A model generated the notes under the pieces. It made no database searches. It had not been told where the DNA came from and saw only the letters and a program-made list of their open reading frames with translations. Position numbers and translations under genes: made by a program. Below, one piece after another: positions 25,822 to 34,062 of a DNA stretch of 64,000 nucleotides (position 1 is its first letter; each line of letters starts with the position of its first letter). The stretch spans positions 372,001 to 436,000 of the forward strand of contig NZ_QZCF01000004.1 in assembly GCF_003591485.1 (NCBI RefSeq), written 5' to 3'. This stretch comes from Paenibacillus sp. 1011MAR3C5. GTDB taxonomy: Bacteria; Bacillota; Bacilli; Paenibacillales; Paenibacillaceae.

Positions 25822-26046
25822 TACGTCATCACCTCATCTATGTAATATGGGAAAAAGGTCCCTGTAACCATCTCTTCCTATAGTAATGGATAAAGGTCGA
25901 TAGGGCTAGAAGTTTGTCCCAATTTGGTATACGAGATTGAGAAGATATGGATGCGGTATTTTTTTTAGGGGAAGAAGCCAATTGCTTCAAATCAGGATGA
26001 AGAGGGTAAAGTATACGTATTCCAGGTTTGAGAGGAGCGATTGACA

Positions 26047-26577
26047 ATGACGAATGCAAAGAAGGTTGCGTTTCTGCTGGCGGACGGATTCGAGGATTCG
26101 GAGATGGAAAATCCGTTCGACGAAATGGTGAAGAACGGTCATGAGACAGTAATCATCAGCGAGCGGGCGGGTGTGGAGTTGCGGGGTAAAAAAGGAACGA
26201 TTGCGTATACGTCCCACCTTTCCATTGAAGAAGCAACAGCAAGCGATTATGCGGCCGTCATCATTCCTGGCGGAAGCTCCCCGGGTAAGCTGATGGACAA
26301 CGAGAAGGTCCAGCAATTTGTTCAGGAGGCCGACTCTGCTGGTATCACAATCGCTGCGATTTGCCATGGTCCGCAAATTCTGGCTGCAGCCGGAATATTA
26401 GAGGGACGTACATTGACATCGTATCCAGGCATCGCATCCGAAGTGGAGAAGGTGGGCGGTCGCTTTATCGATAAGAAAGTTGTCGTGGATCAGAATTTGA
26501 TTACATCGCGCACACCGGAGGACGAGCCTGCATTTATTAGCGAAATTCTGGAGAAGATCGGCGTTAATGCTTGGTAG
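26047..26577 (+). CDS. DJ-1/PfpI family protein (YhbO/YraA-type, class I glutamine-amidotransferase-like)
   Basis: 176 residues. ATG 26047 lies 9 nt after AGAGGAG, a better start than the TTG at 26041. The fold signature is complete: VAFLLADGFEDSE at the N-terminus, AVIIPGG, and the nucleophile elbow AAICHGP with Cys106 followed by His107. DEPAFISEIL at the C-terminus matches the PfpI subfamily. Members act as deglycases, glyoxalases or stress chaperones; some are labelled intracellular proteases. It is monocistronic with its own terminator. A general stress role is likely; a specific substrate cannot be assigned. Confidence 0.9.
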   Translation: MTNAKKVAFLLADGFEDSEMENPFDEMVKNGHETVIISERAGVELRGKKGTIAYTSHLSIEEATASDYAAVIIPGGSSPGKLMDNEKVQQFVQEADSAGITIAAICHGPQILAAAGILEGRTLTSYPGIASEVEKVGGRFIDKKVVVDQNLITSRTPEDEPAFISEILEKIGVNAW

Positions 26578-26606
26578 GAGTTAGGCACTATATTGATATA
26601 AAAAAA

Positions 26607-26638
26607 GCGACGCCGGGATGGTTCCGGTGTCGCCTTTC
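26607..26638 (+). terminator. Rho-independent terminator of the PfpI gene
   Basis: A6 left flank, stem GCGACGCCGGGA / TTCCGGTGTCGC (minor mismatches), weak T-run. Confidence 0.6.
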
Positions 26639-26750
26639 ATAGTTGGTGCGTACTGTCGTTGACTTTCGGTTGTGAAAATCTTTAATGCTGCTGCTTATTA
26701 CATCCAGTAAACAATGGCGAGAGTGGGAAGGATGGTCGGGATTAACTCAA

Positions 26751-26871
26751 TAAGTCGATTTCACCGACTTAAAGCCCCAAGTCCAGCCGAGTTCCGCCAA
26801 TAGGTCGATCAGATCGACTTAATTGCTCGGATATGGTGCGCGTAACGGACTAAGCTGGTCTCATCGACTTA
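26751..26871. repeat. three short palindrome-like repeats with exact 50-bp period
   Basis: 21-bp elements start at 26751, 26801 and 26851, each beginning with TA and ending in CGACTTA. The first has perfect 7-bp arms (TAAGTCG / CGACTTA); the second has 9-bp arms with one mismatch (TAGGTCGAT / ATCGACTTA); the third is degenerate (TAAGCTG / CGACTTA). A further GTCGATT occurs at 26881. The spacers are unlike each other. They fill the non-coding gap between the PfpI terminator and the NADH oxidase 3' end. Not CRISPR-like in number or fidelity; an intergenic repeat family is more likely. Confidence 0.6.
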
Positions 26872-26898
26872 TGTTATATCGTCGATTCCATTCGCAGC

Positions 26899-28239
26899 TT
26901 ACACCGCCTGCAACCCGGCTTGGTTCAGCAGATTCCATGGCTTGTTGTAATGCGGCTGGAAGAAGAAGTCGACGAAGCTGAGTTCGTCCATCGTCATACC
27001 GTTTTGGATGCAGACCGACAACGTGTTGATCGACTGGGTCAGATCGATTTTCGATAGCAGCTGGGCGCCGAGGATTTTGCCGCTGTCTGCTTCATAGACA
27101 ACCTTGAGCGTAACCTTCTCGAACGTCGGCATGAACTCCGGCTTATCATTATCAATGATTGTGACATTTTTCACGTTCATTCCTGCAGCAATTGCAGCCG
27201 TTTCCGTCATACCGGTCGAGGCGATGTTGTAGTCATAGATTTTAATGCCCGAAGTGCCTTGCGTACCGAGATATTTGACGGTAGGTTCAACAAGGTTTCT
27301 GGCTACGAGCGTTCCCATACGGACAGCGTTGGTAGCTAGTGGGATATAGGCATGCTCCCCGGTCGGGTTATATTTGACTGCGCAGCTGTCTCCTGCGGCG
27401 AATACATCGGGCTTGCTGGTGCGCATATATTCATCGACGATGATCGCACCGTTCGGGAGCATATCGACCTGCCCTTTGAGCAGCTCCGTGTTGGGCCGGA
27501 AGCCCATGCACAGGACAACCATATCCGCTTCGTGCACGCCAGTGTTCGTTACAACGGCTCTTACCTCGCCATTCGCATTGCCTTGGAACGATGTAACAGT
27601 CTCGCCCAGCGCAAGCTTCACACCTTGATCGGCGAATGCGCGTTCCGCTACATCTGTAAACTCCCGGTCCAAATATTTGTAGAGCACACGCTCCATATTG
27701 TCGATTAACGTTACATTTTTGCCAAGCATCTCGAAGGCTTCAACAAGCTCGATTCCGATATAACCTGCACCGATGACGGCGATGCGGCGGGCAAGTCTTG
27801 CTTTCTGGATGATGGCTTGTGCGTGATTGTAATTTTTGCACAGTACGACGTTCTCCAGATCGATGCCTTCCAGTTGAGGGATAATCGGCCACGATCCGGT
27901 CGTGACGACCAGCTTGTCGAACGAATGGACGAATTCTTCGCCGGTTTGCAGGTTTTTCGCTCTTAGCGTCTTGGCGTCCGTATCTACATCGAGTACATCG
28001 TGGCGGACCTTCATAGTCACGCCAAGCTCTTCCATTTTCTCAGGCGACGAGTAGAACAGCCCCTTCGAATCCTTCACGACACCGCCCACATGAAGCGCAA
28101 TGCCGCACGACAGGAAGGAGATATTATCGTTCCGCTCGAAGACGGTGATTTGGGCATCAGGGTATTGCTTAGCCATTCCGGTAATGGCGGCCGTGCCAGC
28201 GTGCGTGCATCCGATAACAGCAATGTTCATGTTTCTCAT
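26899..28239 (-). CDS. nox: FAD-dependent NADH oxidase / CoA-disulfide-reductase-like
   Basis: 446 residues from ATG 28239, 6 nt after AAGGAGGAG; the longer frame to 28305 lies across the promoter. N-terminal FAD-binding motif VIGCTHAGTAAI, redox-active FLSCGIAL (Cys45), second Rossmann motif VIGAGYIGIELVEAF for NAD(P)H, GDSCAVKYNPTG, and a C-terminal pyridine nucleotide-disulfide dimerisation domain. Length and the single active Cys match the water-forming NADH oxidase (Nox-2) branch, with CoA-disulfide reductase as the main alternative. It would reoxidise NADH with O2 in the cytoplasm. Three TGTGA-N6-TCACA-like sites upstream suggest redox- or oxygen-linked control. Confidence 0.85.
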   Translation of the reverse strand: MRNMNIAVIGCTHAGTAAITGMAKQYPDAQITVFERNDNISFLSCGIALHVGGVVKDSKGLFYSSPEKMEELGVTMKVRHDVLDVDTDAKTLRAKNLQTGEEFVHSFDKLVVTTGSWPIIPQLEGIDLENVVLCKNYNHAQAIIQKARLARRIAVIGAGYIGIELVEAFEMLGKNVTLIDNMERVLYKYLDREFTDVAERAFADQGVKLALGETVTSFQGNANGEVRAVVTNTGVHEADMVVLCMGFRPNTELLKGQVDMLPNGAIIVDEYMRTSKPDVFAAGDSCAVKYNPTGEHAYIPLATNAVRMGTLVARNLVEPTVKYLGTQGTSGIKIYDYNIASTGMTETAAIAAGMNVKNVTIIDNDKPEFMPTFEKVTLKVVYEADSGKILGAQLLSKIDLTQSINTLSVCIQNGMTMDELSFVDFFFQPHYNKPWNLLNQAGLQAV

Positions 28240-28290
28240 TCCAATCTCCTCCTTGTATGGGACGAAGGACGTTAGGTTCACCCTTCGCCA

Positions 28291-28306
28291 AGTGAATCTT
28301 TTCACA
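28291..28306. promoter_or_regulatory. CRP/FNR- or Rex-type site 1
   Basis: AGTGAATCTTTTCACA is one mismatch from TGTGA-N6-TCACA. It lies about 52-67 bp upstream of the NADH oxidase start. Confidence 0.5.
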
Positions 28307-28319
28307 ACCTAATTTATAA

Positions 28320-28335
28320 TGTGAAATGATTCACA
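28320..28335. promoter_or_regulatory. CRP/FNR- or Rex-type site 2
   Basis: TGTGAAATGATTCACA is a perfect palindrome in its outer arms (TGTGAA / TTCACA) and fits both the FNR/CRP form TGTGA-N6-TCACA and the Rex core GTGAA-N4-TTCAC. Confidence 0.6.
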
Positions 28336-28399
28336 ATCATCTATTTGTTATTATCATATGCGATCGGAAAGAGGAGCGCAATAGATTCGAAAAGAATCA

Positions 28400-28415
28400 T
28401 GTGATTTTTTTCACA
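28400..28415. promoter_or_regulatory. CRP/FNR-type site 3
   Basis: TGTGATTTTTTTCACA matches TGTGA-N6-TCACA exactly but departs from the Rex core at one position, tipping the set toward an FNR/CRP-family factor. It lies 160-180 bp upstream of nox and just before the 3' end of the TSUP gene. Confidence 0.5.
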
Positions 28416-28445
28416 ACATGTGGCGAAAAAATGGCGAAAGGTCCC

Positions 28446-29222
28446 TTACCCCACCGCCATCACCCATATTTGTCTTGCAATCAGCAATGCGCTCACACCG
28501 ATAAATAGAGGACGCACATACTTTGCCCCCTTTTTAATCGCAACTCTCGATCCTACGATGGAACCCAGCACCATAGCCCCGCCCATTAGTAATCCTACTC
28601 CGTAAGCCACTGAGCCAAGCGCAACAAAAGCAATTAAGGAGAAGAAGTTGCTGGTGAAGTTAAGCAGCTTCGCATTCCCTGCCGCCTTTACAAAGTCCAG
28701 TCCGATCAAGAGAAAAGCAAAGATCAGGAACGAACCCGTTCCCGGACCGAAAAACCCGTCATATCCGCCAAGCAGCAATGCGGCAGCCGCCATGGCGAGC
28801 CAGCTTCGGCGAGATAGCACACGCATGGTGCTGACCGCTCCCCAGTCCTTTCGGAAGAGGGTATAGAGCGTAACCAGCAAAAGCATGACAATAACTAGCG
28901 GACGGAGCCAGTCCGTAGGAACAAGCTGCAAGAGCAGTGTACCTGCCACCGCGCCGATTGCGGTTAACGGCACTAGCTTGCCGGATAATCGGAGGTCTAC
29001 ATGCCCAGACCGGAAAAAAGCGATCGTACTTGTAAGCGAAGACATCGATCCGGCAAGCTTATTCGTTCCAAGCGCCAGATGCGGCGGCAAACCTGCGGCG
29101 AGCAGTGCCGGGACGGCAATCAGGCCGCCTCCACCTACGACTGAATCGACGAATGCTGCTATAAAGCCCCCTGCGACGATAATCAATATAACTTGCCAAG
29201 TCCATTCCCATTCTATGCCCAT
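28446..29222 (-). CDS. TauE/SafE (TSUP) family membrane transporter
   Basis: 258 residues, eight predicted helices in two related halves. GGGFIAAFVDSVVGGGGLIAVPALLAAG is the first TSUP repeat and LLLGGYDGFFGPGTGSFLIFAFLLIG the second; both contain the Gly-rich signature. NAKLLNFTSNFFSLIAF is also typical. The family exports or imports organosulfur anions such as sulfite and sulfoacetate; the direction and substrate are unknown. Start ATG 29222 has only a weak ribosome site (AACGGGA), so the start is less certain. It is leftward and upstream of nox with about 200 bp between, containing the FNR-like sites, so nox probably has its own promoter. Confidence 0.87.
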   Translation of the reverse strand: MGIEWEWTWQVILIIVAGGFIAAFVDSVVGGGGLIAVPALLAAGLPPHLALGTNKLAGSMSSLTSTIAFFRSGHVDLRLSGKLVPLTAIGAVAGTLLLQLVPTDWLRPLVIVMLLLVTLYTLFRKDWGAVSTMRVLSRRSWLAMAAAALLLGGYDGFFGPGTGSFLIFAFLLIGLDFVKAAGNAKLLNFTSNFFSLIAFVALGSVAYGVGLLMGGAMVLGSIVGSRVAIKKGAKYVRPLFIGVSALLIARQIWVMAVG

Positions 29223-29319
29223 ATTGGTTCATCCCGTTCTTTATTCAGACTGATCGTTTGTTGTATGTTGACAAATCATATCGCATTTTCCGGCCTTTCG
29301 CCAGATGCGTTACTATGTT

Positions 29320-29347
29320 TTGATTCGTTGCATGGGCGAGCTATAAT
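29320..29347 (+). promoter_or_regulatory. sigma-A promoter of the SDR gene
   Basis: TTGATT (29320-29325), 16-bp spacer, perfect TATAAT (29342-29347), 60 bp before the ATG. Confidence 0.65.
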
Positions 29348-29407
29348 ACAGGTAATCAGATAATCATGACTAAATAAGTGCGGTTAAGATCATGAAGGAG
29401 GGACATT

Positions 29408-30178
29408 ATGCCGGGAATAGAGCAGGAGCAAGCCCATTTTGCAGAAAAGATCGCTCTCATTACTGGAGCGGGTGCCGGGATTGGACAAGCGCTTGCGCTG
29501 GCTTACGCCAGAAACGGGGCAGTCGTTGTAATAGCCGATCGCAATGAAGTCGGGCTAGCCGACACTTCGACGCAGCTTAAGAGAATAGGGCATGAATCAG
29601 TCTCGATCACAGTAGATCTAAGCATCCCAGGTGATATCTCCTCTATGTTCACGAGAATTGAAGAACTGGTCGGGGGCATCGATATCCTCGTCAACAATGC
29701 TGGCTTTGGCATTTGGAAGTCGCCGTATGAGCTGGAGCTGGATGAGTGGGACAGCGTAATCCATACCAATTTGCGGGGCACCTTCCTATGCTCGCGTGAG
29801 GCTGCGGCTCAAATGAAAAAGCGCGGCGGCGGCGCAATTGTTAATCTTTCCTCTACTCGGGCGCTTATGTCTGAACCGAATTCGGAAGCATATGCGGCTT
29901 CCAAAGCCGGCATTCTGGGACTGACACATGCGATGGCCGTTTCCCTTGGCCATGACCATATCCGCGTCAATGCGATTTGTCCCGGATGGATTGAGACAGG
30001 AGATTACAATGCCCTCCGCTCCGAGGATCATGCCCAGCATCCGGCGGGACGAGTGGGGAGGCCTGAGGATATCGTCAATGCGTGCTTCTATTTGACCGAT
30101 CCGAACAATGACTTCGTAACGGGCACGCATCTGACCGTTGATGGCGGCATGACCAGACGAATGATATACGAAGAATAG
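29408..30178 (+). CDS. short-chain dehydrogenase/reductase (SDR) family oxidoreductase
   Basis: 256-residue classical SDR. The cofactor motif is TGAGAGIG near residue 20, followed by an acidic/basic selector in VVIADRNE that favours NAD(H). DILVNNAGFG, the catalytic Ser in NLSSTRA, YAASKAG (Tyr-x3-Lys) and the C-terminal TGTHLTVDGGM complete the pattern. The closest family members are glucose-1-dehydrogenase/3-oxoacyl-reductase-like enzymes; the substrate is not predictable. GGAGG is 6 nt before ATG 29408, and a good sigma-A promoter lies just upstream. It is a single-gene unit ending in a long hairpin. Confidence 0.9.
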   Translation: MPGIEQEQAHFAEKIALITGAGAGIGQALALAYARNGAVVVIADRNEVGLADTSTQLKRIGHESVSITVDLSIPGDISSMFTRIEELVGGIDILVNNAGFGIWKSPYELELDEWDSVIHTNLRGTFLCSREAAAQMKKRGGGAIVNLSSTRALMSEPNSEAYAASKAGILGLTHAMAVSLGHDHIRVNAICPGWIETGDYNALRSEDHAQHPAGRVGRPEDIVNACFYLTDPNNDFVTGTHLTVDGGMTRRMIYEE

Positions 30179-30212
30179 CATGGTTATCCGGTTAAGCATG
30201 TATGCTATATAT

Positions 30213-30253
30213 GACCAAAGACTGCTGTTCTTATGGACAGGCAGTCTTTGGTC
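30213..30253. terminator. hairpin between convergent SDR and M23 genes
   Basis: Long stem GACCAAAGACTGC / GCAGTCTTTGGTC extended by TGT / ACA across a bulge. No T-run to speak of, but its position between convergent stops suggests transcription termination. Confidence 0.6.
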
Positions 30254-30261
30254 GTTAGCTG

Positions 30262-31284
30262 TTATTTTCCGCCGTTAATTGTTTTTCCGCGAGTAGGATC
30301 GAGATCATTCGACCACTTGATGCGAATCGACTTGGACTCGAATAAGTCGCTGCCGTCCGATACCTGGAAGTGCATATGCGCTTCGCTGGAGTTGCCGGAG
30401 TTGCCGACTTCGCCGACTTTGTCTCCGCGTTTTACTTGGTCACCGACCTTTACCATAGCAGACCCTTTCTTCAAATGAGCGAGGTAGCTGTACTCGCCGC
30501 CATGGTCGATGACGACGACATTGCCGGCAGGGGCTTTCTCGTTCATGACCCCGACTGGCTCGTTATCTGCGATATCGTTGACAACTTCAACGACCGTCCC
30601 GTCGGCAGGGGCTACCACATCCTGTCCGAAGGCATAATAGCTTTCATTCTTCGCAGGATCTCCTTCGTACGACATTCCGTTCTTCTCTTGTATGATGTCA
30701 TAGGCGTATCGCTGGGAAGGATGCGCATAGTGATAGTTGTCGAATACATTCGTTCCGCCCCAGAATACGAACCAGTCTCCGTGCATTGGCCAATCATAGG
30801 CGGCCTTCGTATAGATCTGGTCGGTATCGGCATGCTGCTCCAGAGGCTGGAACTGAAGAGCGACAATAACGTTGTCTTGGTCAAAAGCGGCGAGCATCCC
30901 GGTATCATGGGAGCTGCTTAGCCATATCCGCTGATCCAGGCCGTTCAGCTTGAGCGAGCTTGATGCTTTGAAGGATTCGATTCCCGCTGTTGCGTCGGCT
31001 GCCACAGACTTGAATTCCTCTTCGCCCACCTGAGCCTGAAAATCTTTGGATAATTGCTTATAAATCCGTGTGTATTCCCCATCTAGCATAAATTTGGCCA
31101 AATCCTCCGGCTCGATCTTGCTTGCCTCATTCCCCATTTGTTCCCCTCCCGTGCTGACCTGTGTGGCTACCGGCGTTGCTGCAGGCTTTGCTTCCCCGCT
31201 GCAGGCAGTCAGTATTCCCGCAATAGCTCCAGTTGCGATAATGGCGCCGGCTATTCTGAGGCGTTTTGGCAATTTGTTTTTCAT
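30262..31284 (-). CDS. M23 (LytM) metallopeptidase lipoprotein with N-terminal DUF3887-like domain
   Basis: 340 residues from ATG 31284 (AAAGGAGTGGAG upstream; a TTG directly before it is also in frame). A lipoprotein leader ends at GILTACSGE. Residues about 55-150 (LAKFMLDGEYTRIYKQLSKDFQAQVG) resemble DUF3887, a small sensory-type module seen in Firmicutes lipoproteins. The C-terminal M23 domain carries FGQDVVAPADGTVVEV, VVIDHGGEYSYLAHL and the metal motif HMHF. It is probably a membrane-tethered peptidoglycan endopeptidase or a regulator of one. It is divergent from an OmpR-type two-component pair 222 bp away, which may control it. Confidence 0.87.
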   Translation of the reverse strand: MKNKLPKRLRIAGAIIATGAIAGILTACSGEAKPAATPVATQVSTGGEQMGNEASKIEPEDLAKFMLDGEYTRIYKQLSKDFQAQVGEEEFKSVAADATAGIESFKASSSLKLNGLDQRIWLSSSHDTGMLAAFDQDNVIVALQFQPLEQHADTDQIYTKAAYDWPMHGDWFVFWGGTNVFDNYHYAHPSQRYAYDIIQEKNGMSYEGDPAKNESYYAFGQDVVAPADGTVVEVVNDIADNEPVGVMNEKAPAGNVVVIDHGGEYSYLAHLKKGSAMVKVGDQVKRGDKVGEVGNSGNSSEAHMHFQVSDGSDLFESKSIRIKWSNDLDPTRGKTINGGK

Positions 31285-31389
31285 CAAACTCCACTCCTTT
31301 TTCTTTATTCGCTCGTTTCTCTATTTTTCGTTCGTTTATATCGTAACAATTGAGTTTAAAGGCACATGAAACGGAACATGTACGGAAGC

Positions 31390-31436
31390 TTAAGGATGGT
31401 CCGATGTACAGACCGGAAAGTTAAGGCTCCGTTAAG
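31390..31436. promoter_or_regulatory. TTAAG direct repeats in the divergent M23/two-component promoter
   Basis: TTAAG occurs at 31390, 31421 and 31432. The last two are 11 bp apart (one helical turn), the arrangement recognised by OmpR/PhoB-type regulators, and lie about 75-90 bp upstream of the OmpR-type regulator. Confidence 0.35.
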
Positions 31437-31508
31437 ATTGGCGCATCGTCCACCTTCTGAAAGTCGTGCTAAAATAGAGGCAAAGCCAGTCGCTAAGGGA
31501 GAACGATA

Positions 31509-32258
31509 ATGAACCATGCTTCTATACTGCTTGTCGATGACGAGCTCTCCATACTTGAAATGATGAAAACAGTCTTGCGTAAAGAAGGCTTTGCCGATAT
31601 CGATACCGTTCGATCCGCAGAGGAGGCCTTGAAGGCATGCGCCGACAAAACCTATCATCTCATTGTGCTGGATGTGATGATGCCGGGACGGAGCGGTCTG
31701 GAGGCTGCGCCTTTCCTAAGACAGCTGACGGACGCGCCAATTCTGTTCCTGACGGCACGCACATCTGACTTTGACAAGCTGTCCGGCTTCGCCGTAGGTG
31801 GCGATGATTATATTACCAAGCCATTCAATCCGATGGAGGTTGTTGCCCGTATTCGATCCCAGCTTCGCCGGTATATGGCCTCACTCAGACAGAGTGATCA
31901 AGGAGAAGAGCGAAGAGGGAGGCGAGCCGGCACAGTCTACGATTATGGCAGATTCCAGGTGCATGAGGAAGCAGGAGAGCTAATCGTGAACGGCCAGTCT
32001 GTGCCGTGCCCTGCTCTTGTCTTTCAATTGTTGCTCTATCTGTGCAAGCATCCGAACCGGATCTTCGGCAAAAGCGAGCTGTATCAGCAAGTATGGGGCG
32101 TCGATGCGCTCAATGACGACAATACGGTGATGGTGCATATCCATCGCATACGGGAGCGGATTGAGGAAGATCCTTCCCGGCCAAAGTTTATAGTTAATGT
32201 AAGAGGCATGGGCTACAAGCTCGTTCAGAGGCTGGATGCGGAAAGCAGGAAGGCATGA
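31509..32258 (+). CDS. OmpR/PhoB-family response regulator
   Basis: 249 residues. Receiver domain with acidic pair Asp10-Asp11, phospho-acceptor Asp55 (VLDVMMPG), Thr in LTART and Lys in YITKPFNP, then a winged-helix output domain (LIVNGQSVPCPALVFQLLLYLCKHPNRIFGKSELYQQVWG; TVMVHIHRIRERIEEDP; VRGMGYKL). Translationally coupled to the kinase gene by a 4-bp overlap. Divergent from an M23 peptidoglycan hydrolase, and 1.8 kb upstream of convergent pspA/pspC, so an envelope-related signal is plausible. TTAAG direct repeats upstream suggest autoregulation. Confidence 0.92.
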   Translation: MNHASILLVDDELSILEMMKTVLRKEGFADIDTVRSAEEALKACADKTYHLIVLDVMMPGRSGLEAAPFLRQLTDAPILFLTARTSDFDKLSGFAVGGDDYITKPFNPMEVVARIRSQLRRYMASLRQSDQGEERRGRRAGTVYDYGRFQVHEEAGELIVNGQSVPCPALVFQLLLYLCKHPNRIFGKSELYQQVWGVDALNDDNTVMVHIHRIRERIEEDPSRPKFIVNVRGMGYKLVQRLDAESRKA

Positions 32259-34009
32259 TGAAGCGGCAGCTGATTCTTCGCTTTACGCTTCAGCTCACCA
32301 TCGCAGTCGTCCTTTCTTTGCTGATTGTGGCAGCGGGCATTATATGGATTACTCAGCGTTATGCGGAAATTAATATATCGATTGATTTTTCATCCATCGG
32401 TCTGGAGAGGCTGGTTGAATCCTCGAAGCTGACCAAGGACGGCATCCGATTCGACCCGAAGCTGCTGGAGCAGGTGAAATCCAATAACGGCTGGCTGCAA
32501 AGTCTGGACGAAAACGGTAACGTAGAGCAGTCCTTTAATACGCCGCCGGATGTGCCGCTGAAGTATGCGCCGGGAGAGATGTTGTCTTATTGGACAGGAG
32601 AGAGGCCGTTTCCTTATCATCTGTATCTGTGGATTCAAGAGAAGCACGGCAGGTTATTTACCGTTGTCTATGGGGTCAAAGACGAGATCGGACCGCTGCT
32701 TGAGACGGCGGTGGCGCATGGACAAGCGGCTGCGAACGGACAATTGCAGCTTCCGGAGACGGCGGCGGAGCGGCTGCTGACGCTGGGAGGATATGCGCAG
32801 GTGCTGAATCATTCCGGGGTCGAGCTGGCTTCGTTCAATAAGCCAGCCGATGCCATTGATCGGTACAACGTGCAGGAGATGGCACTGCGTACCCTGTACA
32901 ATGACCGTTATGGCTACCGCATGAGTGCACGCTATGTTCCGGAGACGGGGATGACCTGGATCGTATCCCTGCCGAATACGCTAAAGCCTGCGCAATCAGA
33001 TTCGTCATGGCTGCCGCCGGAGGCCAAAGTGCTGCTGATTGCCATCTCGGTCATGCTGCTTTCCCTGCTGCTGGTGTTCTTCCTGCTCTCGTTATGGAAT
33101 GCGCGGCGCTTCGGGTCGCCGATGCTGCATATGCTTGCTTGGCTGGACTCGCTTGGCAAGGGCGTGTATACGGAGCCGGTTGACCGCAAAGGAGTCCCGA
33201 GAAGCCGCAACCGGCTAGGAGGCTGGCGTTCCCGTTACCGGGTGTTTTCCGATGTGCTCCATTCGATCGAGCGATTGTCCGTCACTTTGCTCCGGGACCG
33301 GGAACTGCGCGAGCAGAATCGAAGTCTGCGCGAAGAATGGATATCGGGCATTACCCATGATCTCAAGACGCCACTCTCCTCCATCAAAGGCTACGCCCAC
33401 ATGTTGTCGGAGGAGCGGTATGAGTGGAGCGCCGAGGAAGTCCGCCATTTCTCGCGAACGATGCTGGAGAAGTCGGCGCATATGGATACGCTGATCAACG
33501 ATCTGGCGATGACCTATCGTATAAGCGCAGGCGTACAGCCGCCGAAGGGGGAAGAGTTGGAGCTGAACGAGTGGCTCCGCAAATCGGTGGAGCAAGCCGC
33601 GTCTCATCCTTCTTTTGACCATCAAAGCGTAAAGTTCGTTCCGTCAGGAAAAGATATGTACATTAGGCTGCATGCGCCGTGGCTCCATCGAATCGTTATG
33701 AATTTGACCGCCAATGCGCTGCTCCATAATCCGCCCGGAACCCAATTGACCGTTAGCGTGGTAGAGGACGACCGTGACGGCGGTATCGTGATCACGTTTG
33801 CCGATGATGGCAGAGGGATGGATGAGCAGACGGCGGCGCGGCTGTTCGATCGTTATTACCGCGGGACAGACAGTATGGCGATGGCAGAAGGCACGGGACT
33901 TGGGATGGCGATAGCGAAGGATCTGGTAGAAGCGATGGGCGGACATATTACAGTTGATACCGCTCCGGGTCAAGGCACGACAATCAGGCTGAGTTGGCCG
34001 AGGGGATAA
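32255..34009 (+). CDS. sensor histidine kinase partnering the OmpR-type regulator
   Basis: 584 residues. TM1 is at residues about 8-30 (LQLTIAVVLSLLIVAAGIIWI), an extracellular region of about 230 residues follows, then TM2 (LLIAISVMLLSLLLVFFLLSLW). The HisKA H-box is SGITHDLKTPLSSIKGY (His368), the N-box LTANALLHNPPG, and the G-boxes DDGRGM and GTGLGMAIAKDL, so all catalytic parts are present. No named sensor domain can be recognised. The 4-bp overlap with the regulator shows they form one pair. A terminator follows. Confidence 0.92.
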   Translation: MMKRQLILRFTLQLTIAVVLSLLIVAAGIIWITQRYAEINISIDFSSIGLERLVESSKLTKDGIRFDPKLLEQVKSNNGWLQSLDENGNVEQSFNTPPDVPLKYAPGEMLSYWTGERPFPYHLYLWIQEKHGRLFTVVYGVKDEIGPLLETAVAHGQAAANGQLQLPETAAERLLTLGGYAQVLNHSGVELASFNKPADAIDRYNVQEMALRTLYNDRYGYRMSARYVPETGMTWIVSLPNTLKPAQSDSSWLPPEAKVLLIAISVMLLSLLLVFFLLSLWNARRFGSPMLHMLAWLDSLGKGVYTEPVDRKGVPRSRNRLGGWRSRYRVFSDVLHSIERLSVTLLRDRELREQNRSLREEWISGITHDLKTPLSSIKGYAHMLSEERYEWSAEEVRHFSRTMLEKSAHMDTLINDLAMTYRISAGVQPPKGEELELNEWLRKSVEQAASHPSFDHQSVKFVPSGKDMYIRLHAPWLHRIVMNLTANALLHNPPGTQLTVSVVEDDRDGGIVITFADDGRGMDEQTAARLFDRYYRGTDSMAMAEGTGLGMAIAKDLVEAMGGHITVDTAPGQGTTIRLSWPRG

Positions 34010-34015
34010 AAAAAG

Positions 34016-34050
34016 AAAGAACGCCCTGCCAAATAGCGGGGCGTTCTTCA
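34016..34050. terminator. terminator between kinase and pspA
   Basis: Stem AAGAACGCCCTGC / GCGGGGCGTTCTT (one G-T pair) with a 6-nt loop; A-rich left and TTC right flanks. Lies between convergent genes. Confidence 0.65.
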
Positions 34051-34062
34051 TCTATATGAAGG

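Noticed and set aside
26751-26871. Palindromes with 29-bp spacers considered as a CRISPR array
   Set aside because: Only three units, repeats degenerate, no cas genes in the window.
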